Shown: piece by piece, positions 34,286 to 43,119 of the stretch
Layout: each line of letters begins with the position of its first letter
How positions within the stretch are numbered: position 1 is the first letter of the stretch
Assembly: GCF_048323675.1 (NCBI RefSeq)
Contig: NZ_JBLWFK010000010.1
Location: forward strand, 1 to 64,000
DNA from: Mangrovimicrobium sp048323675
Lineage (GTDB): Bacteria; Pseudomonadota; Gammaproteobacteria; Pseudomonadales; Halieaceae
DNA length: 64,000 bases
Direction: 5' to 3'
Position numbers and translations under genes: made by a program
The notes under the pieces: model-generated
What the model was told of the DNA's origin: nothing
Databases searched by the model: none
What the model saw: the letters and a program-made list of their open reading frames with translations, nothing else

Positions 34286-35437
34286 ATGACCCGCATGCCA
34301 GTCAGTAAATTACCCGCTACGGGCACCACGATTTTTACCCGCATGTCCGCACTGGCTGCCGACAGCGGGGCCATCAACCTGTCCCAGGGCTATCCGGACT
34401 TTCCGCCTCCGGATGGCCTGGTGGAGGCGCTGGCGCGGGCCAGCCGCGACGGCTTCAACCAGTACGCCCCCATGGCCGGGCTGCCGGAACTGCGCGAGCA
34501 ACTCGCCGAGCAGTTGCGCCGCCACCGCCAGGTCAACGTTGACCCGGGCGATGAAATCACCATCGTACCCGGCGCCACCGAGGGAATATTCTGCTGTGTC
34601 ATGGCCTGCGTGCATCCGGGGGACGAAGTCATCCTGCTCGACCCCTGCTATGACAGCTATGCGCCGGCCGTGCAACTGGCCGGCGGCATGCCGGTACACG
34701 TGGCACTCGCCGGTACGGACTTTGCGGTGGACTGGAACGCCGTGGAGGCTGCGATAACGCCCCGCACCCGCATGCTGATGATCAACTCCCCGCACAATCC
34801 AACCGGCAGCGTCCTCGGACGGCAGGATCTCGAGGTCCTGTCACAACTCGCCGAACGCCATGACCTGCTGGTCTCGAGCGACGAGGTCTACGAGCACCTG
34901 GTCTACGACGGCCGGCAGCACTACAGCGCGCTGCAGTGGCCCGCGCTGCGCCAGCGCGCGTTTGTCCATTATTCGTTCGGCAAGACCTTCAGCGTCACCG
35001 GCTGGAAAACCGGATACTGCGTCGCCCCGGCGGCACTGACGGCGGAGTTGCGCAAGGTGCACCAGTTCGTGGCTTTTGTTGCGGTCACCCCGGTACAGAA
35101 AGCGATTGCCGATTTTCTCCAGCAGCAACCGGATTACCCGCTGACTCTCGCGCAACGCTACCAGGAAAAGCGCGACCTGTTTATCGAGGCACTGGCAGGT
35201 TCGCGTTTTCGCCTGCAAGCCAGCGCCGGCACCTATTTCCAGTTGCTGGATTACAGCGCCATCAGCGGTTTACCCGACTACCAGCTGTGCGAGGATTGGA
35301 CCCGCGAATACGGTGTCGCCTCGATACCGATTTCAGTTTTTTACCAGCAGCCGCCGGCGCAAAGCCTGCTGCGCTTCTGCTTCGCCAAAAGCGATGCCAC
35401 ACTACTCAAGGCCGCGGAGTTGTTATGCAAGATCTGA
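34286..35437 (+). CDS. PLP aminotransferase, methionine/glutamine transaminase (YbdL-like)
   Basis: A 383-residue class I/II aminotransferase. The PLP Lys233 is in FGKTFSVTGWKTGY, with NSPHNPTGSV as the PLP-contacting loop, both typical of the YbdL/glutamine transaminase K group. Such enzymes often use methionine or its keto acid with glutamine. The omega-amidase gene begins 13 bases before its stop, a strong link: the amidase removes the ketoglutaramate that the transaminase makes from glutamine. An in-frame ATG at 34295 is a possible start. Confidence 0.87.
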   Translation: MTRMPVSKLPATGTTIFTRMSALAADSGAINLSQGYPDFPPPDGLVEALARASRDGFNQYAPMAGLPELREQLAEQLRRHRQVNVDPGDEITIVPGATEGIFCCVMACVHPGDEVILLDPCYDSYAPAVQLAGGMPVHVALAGTDFAVDWNAVEAAITPRTRMLMINSPHNPTGSVLGRQDLEVLSQLAERHDLLVSSDEVYEHLVYDGRQHYSALQWPALRQRAFVHYSFGKTFSVTGWKTGYCVAPAALTAELRKVHQFVAFVAVTPVQKAIADFLQQQPDYPLTLAQRYQEKRDLFIEALAGSRFRLQASAGTYFQLLDYSAISGLPDYQLCEDWTREYGVASIPISVFYQQPPAQSLLRFCFAKSDATLLKAAELLCKI

Positions 35438-36201
35438 TCGTCACCCTGCTGCAGAGGGAACTTGCCTGGGAGGCGCCTGCGGATAACCGGGCACAAATCG
35501 AGGACGCCCTGGCGGGACTCTCCGGAGCGACGGACCTCGTGGTGCTGCCCGAGATGTTCACCACCGGCTTTTCGATGAACGCCCTCGCCAACGCCGAGGA
35601 TCCCGGCGGTGAAACCGAGCAATGGCTGCTGGCCCAGGCCCGGGTACTGGACTGCGCGATTACCGGCAGTATCGCCGTACGCGGCGAGGGCGGCGCCTAT
35701 AACCGCATGTTGTTCGCGACACCCGATGGCATCAGCCACTACGACAAGCGTCACCTGTTCCGGATGGCCGGGGAACACAAGCGCTACCTGGCCGGAAACC
35801 AGCGGGTGATCGTCGAATGGCGCGGCTGGCGCATCCTCCTGCAGGTCTGTTACGACCTGCGTTTCCCGGTATTCAGCCGCAATCGCAACGACTATGACCT
35901 CGCCGTTTATCCGGCAAACTGGCCCTCCAGCCGGCGTTTTCACTGGCGGCACCTGCTGGTTGCCAGGGCCATCGAGAACCAGGCCTGCGTGGTCGGGGTG
36001 AACCGGATTGGCGACGACGCGAAGGGCCTGCACTACAGCGGTGACAGCCTCGCTGTCGCCGCGGACGGCAGCGTGCTCGCGGACCCGCTGGCAGCTGCCG
36101 GCTGCGCCTCTGCTACACTTTATGCAGAGAACTTGCAACGCTACCGGGAGTCCTTTCCCGCGTGGATGGATGCCGACAGTTTCAGCATCGACCTCGATTG
36201 A
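35425..36201 (+). CDS. Omega-amidase (YafV/Nit2-like, MtnU-type)
   Basis: A 258-residue nitrilase-family amidase hydrolysing alpha-ketoglutaramate and similar omega-amides. The Glu43-Lys108-Cys142 triad is visible in PEMFTTGF, YDKRHLF and QVCYDLRFP. ATG at 35425 overlaps the aminotransferase by 13 bases. Pairing of these two families in methionine salvage or transamination is known in bacteria. The function here is inferred. Confidence 0.86.
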   Translation: MQDLIVTLLQRELAWEAPADNRAQIEDALAGLSGATDLVVLPEMFTTGFSMNALANAEDPGGETEQWLLAQARVLDCAITGSIAVRGEGGAYNRMLFATPDGISHYDKRHLFRMAGEHKRYLAGNQRVIVEWRGWRILLQVCYDLRFPVFSRNRNDYDLAVYPANWPSSRRFHWRHLLVARAIENQACVVGVNRIGDDAKGLHYSGDSLAVAADGSVLADPLAAAGCASATLYAENLQRYRESFPAWMDADSFSIDLD

Positions 36202-36271
36202 GCAGAGGAACCACCCGGCGAACCGCGAGTCAAACTTTGCATATCCATAACTGAATATACGGGGACTATAC

Positions 36272-37144
36272 ATGCAGGCAGACGCAGAGGATCGTTACAC
36301 CGATGAACCGCGGCGCAGTGGCGGCTTTCCGAAGTTACCAATCGTACTCGGGGTTGCCGCAGCGATGTTTGCCATCGGTTGGTACATCAGCGGCACGAAT
36401 GAAGAACCAATAGCGGAAGTACCTCCGGCCCTGGTGATCAATCCCGCCGAGCCACCCGCACCCGTCGTCGAGCCTACACCGGACATCCCTGTGGAGGCCG
36501 TAGAGGTAGCCCCCGAGGTCACCGAAGCCGCGGAACCCAACGCGCCACCCCCGCCACCGCCCCTGACGCTGGCGACCAGCGATCCGGCGGTACGCGCATC
36601 CCTCGCCAGTGATCTCGACAGCCCCCTGTTCCAGCCGAGCCTCAACCAGGAAAACCTGATCGAGCGGGCGACCGCCGTCATCGACGCGACCAGCAGTGGT
36701 TCACTGCTGCGCAAGGTGCTCGCGCTGCCGCCCGTAGAGGGCAAGTTTAGCGTCGAGGAAGGCATGGAACGTGTAGTGCTGGACCCGCAAAGCTATCACC
36801 GCTACGACGCCTATGCCCAGGCCGTAGACGCGCTGAATGCGGAACACCTCGGCTCCGCCTTCCACACCTTCCGCGGTTTGCTGGAAGAGGCCTACTCCGC
36901 CCTGGGCTACCCGGCGGATGACCTCGACAATACCCTGATCAGGGCCCTCGACCAGATCATCGCTGCACCGGTGCTCGACATCCCGCCGGAGCTGGTCAAG
37001 GACGTCACCACCTACAAGTACGTCGACCCCTCACTGGAACAGCAGACTCCCCTGGCCAAGCAACTGATGCGGATGGGGCCCGACAACCAGCGTATCATCC
37101 AGGCCAAGGCCCGCGAACTGCGCGCCGAATTACTCGGCAATTAA
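36272..37144 (+). CDS. DUF3014 family membrane-anchored protein
   Basis: A 290-residue protein with one transmembrane helix (about residues 23-42), a Pro/Glu-rich linker (45-110, with PPPPPP) and a conserved C-terminal domain (about 120-290) that fits DUF3014. It probably spans the periplasm from an inner-membrane anchor. It is followed by a strong intrinsic terminator. No enzymatic motif is evident. Confidence 0.75.
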   Translation: MQADAEDRYTDEPRRSGGFPKLPIVLGVAAAMFAIGWYISGTNEEPIAEVPPALVINPAEPPAPVVEPTPDIPVEAVEVAPEVTEAAEPNAPPPPPPLTLATSDPAVRASLASDLDSPLFQPSLNQENLIERATAVIDATSSGSLLRKVLALPPVEGKFSVEEGMERVVLDPQSYHRYDAYAQAVDALNAEHLGSAFHTFRGLLEEAYSALGYPADDLDNTLIRALDQIIAAPVLDIPPELVKDVTTYKYVDPSLEQQTPLAKQLMRMGPDNQRIIQAKARELRAELLGN

Positions 37145-37157
37145 ACCCCTCCACTCA

Positions 37158-37180
37158 CCCCCGGAATCACCGGGGGTTTT
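37158..37180 (+). terminator. Intrinsic terminator after the DUF3014 gene
   Basis: Stem CCCCCGG/CCGGGGG with five-base loop AATCA, followed by TTTT at 37177-37180, starting 13 bases after the stop. Confidence 0.85.
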
Positions 37181-37187
37181 CAGCAGG

Positions 37188-37216
37188 CAAAAAAAAGGCG
37201 GGGTAAAAACCCCGCC
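37188..37216 (-). terminator. Intrinsic terminator for the ompA-like gene (minus strand)
   Basis: Stem GGCGGGG/CCCCGCC at 37197-37216. The nine-A run at 37188-37196 is a U-run on the minus-strand transcript. It begins 18 bases beyond the stop of the ompA-like gene at 37235. Confidence 0.88.
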
Positions 37217-37234
37217 TTCGCCTGACTGAGCGTA

Positions 37235-38278
37235 TCAGTCTTCGTATTCAACCTCGAGGGTCGCCATAACCCGACGGTTTTCTGCGCGGCCTTCCTTGGT
37301 GCCGTTGTCAGCAACCGGTTGGGTCTCGCCGTAACCTTTCGGCTCCAGGCGGCTGCGGTCGATGCCGTACTTGTTCACCAGTACATCGACTACTGCATTG
37401 GCACGACGCTGGGACAGGGTCATGTTGTAGTTGTCGGGGCCGGTGCTGTCGGTGTGGCCTTCGATGTCGACGTCAACCTGGTCGAAGCGCTTCAGGAAGG
37501 CAGCCAGTTCGCTGATATCGTTGAAGTACTGCTCCTGAACCACGTCGGAGTCGAATGCGAAGTTGACCATCATCTTGATGGAAGCGACGCGGGTCACAGG
37601 CAGCGGGCAGCCGTCTGCGTCAACGCGGGTGCCAGCGGGAGTGCCGGGGCACTTGTCGCGGGAATCCGGAACGCCGTCGCCGTCTTCGTCGCCGTCTACG
37701 GTAGTGGCCGCGCCAGCTCCCATGACGTCTTCAGAAGTGTCGCCGAAGTAGTAGTTCAGGCCGGCGGACACCAGGATATCGGTATCGTCGTCATCCAGGC
37801 CGTGAACGGCGCGAGCATCGAAACGCGCACCGAAGGCCGGGGTGATCATGTAGCGCAGGCCGGCACCCATGTAGGCGGCTGACTCGGTATCGTCGTAGGC
37901 GTCGCTGTCGTCTGAGTCCATGTCGGTCTGCGCCATACCGAAGGTCAGGTAGGGGCGAACGCGGTTGGGACCACCCTTGTAGCTGCCTGCGTAGAACATC
38001 AGGCCCAGCTGGTAGGAGCCCAGGTCGACTTCGCCGTTGGTGTCCTCGATATCGAAGCTGCCGTAGGTGCCCATCAGTTCCACGGCCAGCGTGTCGTTGA
38101 AGGCCCACTCGAGACCGGCCCACGGAGTACCGTCGTCGTCGAGACCGCGGTCGTTGTCGAAACTCCAGTAACCATAGCCGGCATTGATTGTCAGAGGCAC
38201 ATCAGCGACAGCCGGTTGCATAAATGCAGAAGCGGCAATGCCACAGGCAACGCCGGCAGCCATGATGAGTTTTTTCAT
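37235..38278 (-). CDS. OmpA/OprF-family outer-membrane protein
   Basis: A 347-residue protein with signal peptide (1-25), an eight-strand N-terminal barrel, a thrombospondin type 3-like Ca loop (DEDGDGVPDSRDKCPGTP) and a C-terminal OmpA peptidoglycan-binding domain (IEGHTDSTGPDNYN, LSQRRANAV). It links the outer membrane to the cell wall. ATG at 38278 (MKKLIMAAGV) gives a normal signal peptide. The longer frame is discarded. A 14-base palindrome lies about 90 bases upstream. Confidence 0.92.
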   Translation of the reverse strand: MKKLIMAAGVACGIAASAFMQPAVADVPLTINAGYGYWSFDNDRGLDDDGTPWAGLEWAFNDTLAVELMGTYGSFDIEDTNGEVDLGSYQLGLMFYAGSYKGGPNRVRPYLTFGMAQTDMDSDDSDAYDDTESAAYMGAGLRYMITPAFGARFDARAVHGLDDDDTDILVSAGLNYYFGDTSEDVMGAGAATTVDGDEDGDGVPDSRDKCPGTPAGTRVDADGCPLPVTRVASIKMMVNFAFDSDVVQEQYFNDISELAAFLKRFDQVDVDIEGHTDSTGPDNYNMTLSQRRANAVVDVLVNKYGIDRSRLEPKGYGETQPVADNGTKEGRAENRRVMATLEVEYED

Positions 38279-38363
38279 TGTAACTTCCCCCTTGCGGAAT
38301 GTTGTTCTTTGGAAAAGGTAGCACATATTCGAGTAAGCAACAGGAAATCGCACTGCCCAAGGT

Positions 38364-38377
38364 AGGTAATTTTACCT
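38364..38377. promoter_or_regulatory. 14-bp palindrome, possible operator (site 1)
   Basis: AGGTAATTTTACCT lies about 87 bases upstream of the ompA-like start and just after the hda stop. Nearly the same palindrome is at 62569-62582. Its binding protein is unknown. Confidence 0.4.
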
Positions 38378-38394
38378 GTCCTGGCAGCGGAATT

Positions 38395-39108
38395 TTACCA
38401 GCCGCAAACCTGCTTGACGAAGGGAATGGTCAGGGCGCGCTGCTGGGCCAGCGACTGCTGGTCGAGGCGGTCAAGTATCTGTAACAAATCGGGCAGCGAG
38501 CGCGGCGCCCGGCTGACAATGTAGCCGGCCACGTCCCCCGGCATCGCCAGACCACGGCGCTGGGCCCGAAACTGCAGGATAGCCTGCTTTTCCAGGTCAT
38601 TTTGCGTGGGCAACTGGTACACCAGGCCCCAGCTCAGGCGTGAGCGCAAATCCTCCAGCTCCATTTCCAGCTGCCTCGGCGCCACCGGCGCTGCAAACAG
38701 CAGGCGGCCACCGGCGGCGCGCACCCGGTTGCACAGGTCAAACAGCGCGACTTCCCACTGGCGGTCCCCCAGGACCCGGTGCAGGTCGTCGACCACGACC
38801 AGGGACTGTTCCTCCGCGCTCTCGAGCACAGCCGCCGGCTCGAAACCGACGAACTCCGCCATCGGCAGGTACAGGGCCCGCTGACCGACCTGATGGCAGC
38901 AGGCCTGCAGCAGGTGTGATTTGCCGGTTGCCGGCGCCCCGTAGAGGTACACCGTTGCTTCCCCGCGGCCCTCCGACAGCTCGCCCAGCTGCGGCATCAG
39001 CGCCGCCACGGCGTCGAGCACGTGGAAGTTTTCCAGCGTCGCCTCGTCGCGCAGCTGTATCGCCAGGGGTAACTGGGTACTCGCCACGGCTGGTTCAGTC
39101 CCCGCCAT
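38395..39108 (-). CDS. hda: DnaA regulatory inactivator Hda
   Basis: A 237-residue AAA+ DnaA-like protein that helps inactivate DnaA-ATP after initiation. The Walker A is GAPATGKSHL, the Walker B is LVVVDDLHRV, and sensor text SRLSWGLVYQLP is present. Start ATG at 39108 (MAGTEPAVAS) overlaps the upstream permease by 14 bases. The order DUF2066-permease-hda next to divergent purM is conserved in relatives. Confidence 0.9.
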   Translation of the reverse strand: MAGTEPAVASTQLPLAIQLRDEATLENFHVLDAVAALMPQLGELSEGRGEATVYLYGAPATGKSHLLQACCHQVGQRALYLPMAEFVGFEPAAVLESAEEQSLVVVDDLHRVLGDRQWEVALFDLCNRVRAAGGRLLFAAPVAPRQLEMELEDLRSRLSWGLVYQLPTQNDLEKQAILQFRAQRRGLAMPGDVAGYIVSRAPRSLPDLLQILDRLDQQSLAQQRALTIPFVKQVCGW

Positions 39109-40165
39109 ACAGGCTGCTCGACTGGTAGTATTCCACCGCGTGGCGCAGGAATACCGTGATAACCGCGGCCACCGGCAGGGCCAGCAGTACGCCGACAAAG
39201 CCCGCGATCTGGCCGCCGGCCATCAGGGCGAAGATCACCGCGACCGGGTGCAGGCCGATCCGGTCGCCCACCAGCACCGGCGTCAATACCATACTCTCCA
39301 GCGCCTGCCCCACACCGAACACCACGCCCACCCAGAGCAGCATGTGCCAGTCGTGGAACTGCGCGTAGGCGGCGATACAGGATGCGGTGACACCCACGGC
39401 GAAGCCCAGGTAGGGCACTATGCTGGCAAGACCGGCGAGCACCCCCAGCAGCAGCGCCAACTGCAAGCCCACCAGCCAGAGCCCACAGCTGTAGATCACA
39501 CCCAGGGCACACATCACCAGGAACTGCCCGCGCAGGAAGGCGCTGACCACCTCGTCGGCCTCGGCCACCATTTCCGCGGTTTTCCCCTGCCAGGCCCGGG
39601 GAAACATGTGCAGCCCCCGGGACACCAGTGTGTCCCAGTCGCGCAGCAGGTAGAACGCCACTACCGGCACCAGGGCGAGATTGGCCAGGCCGAGCAACAG
39701 GCCCAGCCCGGAACCGGTGATCTCCCTGAGCAACTGGGCACTGAACTTGCCCAGCGACTGCCAGTGGGTGGCGAGCTGGCTGGTCCAGTCCACATCCGGC
39801 AACTGTTCCAGGGGCAGGCTGAAACGCGTCTGCAGCCAGGGCAGCAGGGTGTGGGTCAGCCAGTGGTAGATCTGTGGGACCTTGCGCACCAGCGCGTCCA
39901 GCTGCTGCACCAGCAGCGGCAACGCTACCAGTACCGCCAGGACCATCAGCGCGGTGAACAGCACGAACACGATCACCACCCCCGCGGTGCGGCTCAACTT
40001 GTATTTCTCGAGGCGATCCACCAGGGGATCACCGAGGTAGGCGATGAGCGCGCCGAGTACGAAGGGCATGAGGATCGGCTGCAGCAGGTACAGCAGGCCG
40101 GCCGCCACGCCGAGCACCACCAGGGCCAGCGGCCAGCGGGGCGCCGAAGGGGTCAGTTCTGCCAT
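39095..40165 (-). CDS. AI-2E/PerM family membrane permease
   Basis: A 356-residue inner-membrane protein with about eight helices and the family text GLASIVPYLGFAVGV and GDRIGLHPVAVIFALMAGGQ. The AI-2E family includes AI-2 exporters and Na+/H+ antiporters, so its cargo cannot be predicted. It lies between DUF2066 and hda, with overlaps at both ends. Confidence 0.87.
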   Translation of the reverse strand: MAELTPSAPRWPLALVVLGVAAGLLYLLQPILMPFVLGALIAYLGDPLVDRLEKYKLSRTAGVVIVFVLFTALMVLAVLVALPLLVQQLDALVRKVPQIYHWLTHTLLPWLQTRFSLPLEQLPDVDWTSQLATHWQSLGKFSAQLLREITGSGLGLLLGLANLALVPVVAFYLLRDWDTLVSRGLHMFPRAWQGKTAEMVAEADEVVSAFLRGQFLVMCALGVIYSCGLWLVGLQLALLLGVLAGLASIVPYLGFAVGVTASCIAAYAQFHDWHMLLWVGVVFGVGQALESMVLTPVLVGDRIGLHPVAVIFALMAGGQIAGFVGVLLALPVAAVITVFLRHAVEYYQSSSLYGGD

Positions 40166-41181
40166 TGGTATTCGAGGTCCGTCGCAGCGGGGTTCACCGG
40201 CTGGAGCCGCCGGTTCAGCTGCAGCAATTGCGCCAGTCGGGGCGCATCGACAGCCGCCTCGATGGTCAGCTCCATGCGCTCGCCGTCGATTTTATCCAGT
40301 TGCGCCTGCTCCACCAGTTCCAGCTCTTCCAGCCAGTTGACGATCGAGGCGTAGTCGGCAAAGGAATTCACCCCGGTAATGCCCAGGCGCAATTGCCCCT
40401 CCGGACCCGCGCTCGCCGCCACCGCGTAGCGAGCGACCATGTCTTCCGCCACCAGGCCTACGCCGCGCTGGAAAAATGCCTGCGCATCCGGGGCGTCGCC
40501 GCCGCCCAGTCGCTGCTCACCGGCATGCAGGTAGGTCCAGTCCCCCACCCACCTGCCGCTGGACGATTCCACGACCCGCCCGACCAGGATGTCCTCCACG
40601 CCGTAGCGCAGCGATGCCGCCTCGACCCGGGGAATGTCCAGGTTCCAGATATCACCGAGGCTGACCGCTGCCGTATCCCCGAGGTCGAAGAGCGGAAAGC
40701 CGGCGGGTATCCCGCGGTGCTGGAACGCCTGTGCCAGCGCGCCCGCGAGATCGCCGGTTTCCGCCGGGTTGACGAAAAACTGCTTGCCCTCGGCCTCGGC
40801 AACCACCCACAGCAGTACCCGGGGGCGGTTGGCGGTCCACAGGGGCAGGCCCGCCTCCTTGACGAGTTCGGTGACGAAGGCCCTGTTGAACTCGAATTTG
40901 GCCCTCAGCCCACCGTCGGCGGCATCGCGACTGAACACGAACTGCTGGACCTGTTTACGCGCCTGCCCCAGCGCCGCGGTGACTGCCGGATTCTGCAGGG
41001 CGGATTCACTGCCGGAGACTTTTACCACGACTTCGGCCAGCGCCGCGGCCGCTCCCTGCTGCAGGCTTTGTTCACTCTGGTCGGGTACCGGCACGGTAGC
41101 CGCGTAGAGCCCCTGCACCACCTCGCTTCGCACCGGACCGGCGCCCAGCAGCACCAGCACTAACAGCAACCATCTATACAC
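40153..41181 (-). CDS. DUF2066 family exported protein
   Basis: A 342-residue protein of unknown function, conserved beside hda and purM. I place the start at GTG 41181: AAGGA is 7 bases upstream and VYRWLLLVLVLLGAGPVRS makes a signal peptide, whereas the longer frame begins with 44 unconserved residues. It ends with a Gln/Asn tail. It overlaps the permease gene by 13 bases and heads the minus-strand unit divergent from purM. Confidence 0.8.
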   Translation of the reverse strand: MYRWLLLVLVLLGAGPVRSEVVQGLYAATVPVPDQSEQSLQQGAAAALAEVVVKVSGSESALQNPAVTAALGQARKQVQQFVFSRDAADGGLRAKFEFNRAFVTELVKEAGLPLWTANRPRVLLWVVAEAEGKQFFVNPAETGDLAGALAQAFQHRGIPAGFPLFDLGDTAAVSLGDIWNLDIPRVEAASLRYGVEDILVGRVVESSSGRWVGDWTYLHAGEQRLGGGDAPDAQAFFQRGVGLVAEDMVARYAVAASAGPEGQLRLGITGVNSFADYASIVNWLEELELVEQAQLDKIDGERMELTIEAAVDAPRLAQLLQLNRRLQPVNPAATDLEYQWQN

Positions 41182-41375
41182 AGGAAAATCCTTCGACCAG
41201 ATCGCCGGCCATTGTAGCAGCCCCGCCAGCGCGGCGGCAGCACCGTGCGCCAGCCTGCCAGCGGTTCTCCCGGTTGGATCCCGGCCCGGGCCGTGCTGCC
41301 AGGGAAAATTCAAGCTGCAGAAATTGTGGGATTAATCATGCCAACCGCGGCGTGAACTGTGGCTGATTTTCGCGC

Positions 41376-41381
41376 TAAAAT
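41376..41381 (+). promoter_or_regulatory. Putative -10 element of purM
   Basis: TAAAAT followed directly by AGCGCCCCTTT. The same layout (TATAGT then AGCGCCCCTTT) precedes metG at 45618, and TAAAAT again precedes rsxA at 48142-48147. No good -35 was found. Confidence 0.45.
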
Positions 41382-41416
41382 AGCGCCCCTTTGCCCAGCA
41401 ACGGAATTTTCGAGCC

Positions 41417-42457
41417 ATGAGCGACCAGGCCAAGCCCACCTCCCTCAGTTACCGCGATGCGGGTGTCGATATCGACGCCGGCAACGCGCTGGTAGATCGT
41501 ATCAAGGGTGTATCCAAGCGCACAGCCCGCCCGGAAGTGCTCGGCGGCCTCGGCGGCTTCGGCGCCCTGTGCCAGATTCCCGCCGGCTACCGGGAACCGG
41601 TGCTGGTCTCCGGCACCGATGGCGTCGGTACCAAGCTGCGCCTGGCCATGGACATGGGTAAGCACGACACCATCGGCATCGACCTGGTCGCCATGTGTGT
41701 CAACGACCTGGTGGTCGCCGGAGCCGAACCGCTGTTTTTCCTCGATTACTACGCCACCGGCGCCCTGAACGTCGACACTGCCGCCGCGGTCGTGGAAGGC
41801 ATCGGTCGCGGCTGTGAACTGGCCGGTTGTGCCCTGGTCGGCGGCGAAACCGCCGAGATGCCCGGCATGTACAGCGGAGAGGACTATGACCTCGCCGGTT
41901 TCTGCGTCGGGGTGGTGGAAAAATCCGCGATTATCGACGGTTCCCGGGTAGCGCCCGGCGACACCCTGATCGGTATCGCCAGCAGCGGCCCGCACTCCAA
42001 CGGCTACTCGCTGGTGCGCAAGATCATCGAAGTCAGCAACGCCAGCCTCGACCAACCGCTCGGCGCCGGTACGCTCGGCGCAGCCCTGCTCGCCCCGACC
42101 ACTATCTACGTCAAGGCGATTCTGGACCTGATTGCCGCGGTAGAGGTCAAGTCCCTGTGCCACGTGACCGGCGGCGGCCTCCTCGAGAACCTGCCGCGGG
42201 TCCTGCCGGCAAACTGCGCGGCGAAAATCGACACCGGCAGTTGGGCGTGGCCGGAGGTCTTCCACTGGTTGCAGGAAAGCGGCAACGTAGAGACCCGCGA
42301 AATGTACCGCACCTTCAACTGCGGTGTCGGCATGGTCGTGTGTATCGCCGCGGCCGACGCCGGGGCAGCCATCGAACGCCTCGCGGCCGCGGGCCACAGC
42401 GCCTGGGTCCTGGGGGAAATTACCGCGGGTGACGGCGAGGTCGAGCTGCTGCCGTGA
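41417..42457 (+). CDS. purM: Phosphoribosylformylglycinamidine cyclo-ligase PurM
   Basis: PurM makes AIR in step five of purine synthesis. The 346-residue protein has the family start SYRDAGVDIDAGNALVDRIK, GTDGVGTKL, the metal/ATP loop GGETAEMPGMY and HVTGGGLLENLPR. Its stop overlaps the GTG of purN (GTGA). Confidence 0.96.
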   Translation: MSDQAKPTSLSYRDAGVDIDAGNALVDRIKGVSKRTARPEVLGGLGGFGALCQIPAGYREPVLVSGTDGVGTKLRLAMDMGKHDTIGIDLVAMCVNDLVVAGAEPLFFLDYYATGALNVDTAAAVVEGIGRGCELAGCALVGGETAEMPGMYSGEDYDLAGFCVGVVEKSAIIDGSRVAPGDTLIGIASSGPHSNGYSLVRKIIEVSNASLDQPLGAGTLGAALLAPTTIYVKAILDLIAAVEVKSLCHVTGGGLLENLPRVLPANCAAKIDTGSWAWPEVFHWLQESGNVETREMYRTFNCGVGMVVCIAAADAGAAIERLAAAGHSAWVLGEITAGDGEVELLP

Positions 42458-43119
42458 GTTGTTCCACAGCGCCGCGCCTGGCGATCCTGATCTCGGGCCG
42501 CGGTTCCAACATGCAGTCGTTCATCCAGGCCTGCGCCAGCGGCACCCTGGACGCGCGGATCGCCGTGGTCCTCAGCAACCGCCCGGATGCCAAGGGCCTG
42601 GAATTAGCCCAGCAGGCCGGCATCCCCACCTGCGCGCTGGACCACCGGGAGTATCCGGATCGCGAAAGTTTTGACCGGGCCATGGTGGCAGCACTGGCCC
42701 CCTACGAACCCGACCTGGTCATCCTCGCGGGCTTCATGCGCATCCTCACCCCGGTGTTTATCACGCCTTTCACCGGGAAATTATTGAACATTCACCCCTC
42801 GCTGCTGCCGAAGTACCCGGGTTTGCACACCCACCAGCGCGCGCTGGACGCCGGTGACGCCGAGGCCGGGGTTACCGTGCATTTCGTCACACCGGAACTC
42901 GACGGCGGCCCGCCGATCATCCAGGCGAGGGTCCCGGTGGAACCCGGCGATACGGCGGAAACTCTCGCAGGGCGGGTGCTGGTGGTGGAGCACGAAATCT
43001 ATCCGATTGCCGCGCGCTGGCTGCTGCAGGGGCGTTTGCAACTGAATAACGAAGGGGTTGTCCTCGATGGCTCACCGGTACCGGCCACAGGGATCGATTA
43101 TTTCAAGGGCATTGACTGA
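42454..43119 (+). CDS. purN: Phosphoribosylglycinamide formyltransferase PurN
   Basis: PurN adds formyl from 10-formyl-THF to GAR in step three of purine synthesis. The 221-residue protein has ILISGRGSNMQSF, the catalytic Asn-His pair in NIHPSLLPKYPG and the Asp loop near VHFVTPELDGG. It starts with GTG overlapping the purM stop. The next gene, DUF3108, may start inside its last codons. Confidence 0.95.
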   Translation: MSCSTAPRLAILISGRGSNMQSFIQACASGTLDARIAVVLSNRPDAKGLELAQQAGIPTCALDHREYPDRESFDRAMVAALAPYEPDLVILAGFMRILTPVFITPFTGKLLNIHPSLLPKYPGLHTHQRALDAGDAEAGVTVHFVTPELDGGPPIIQARVPVEPGDTAETLAGRVLVVEHEIYPIAARWLLQGRLQLNNEGVVLDGSPVPATGIDYFKGID

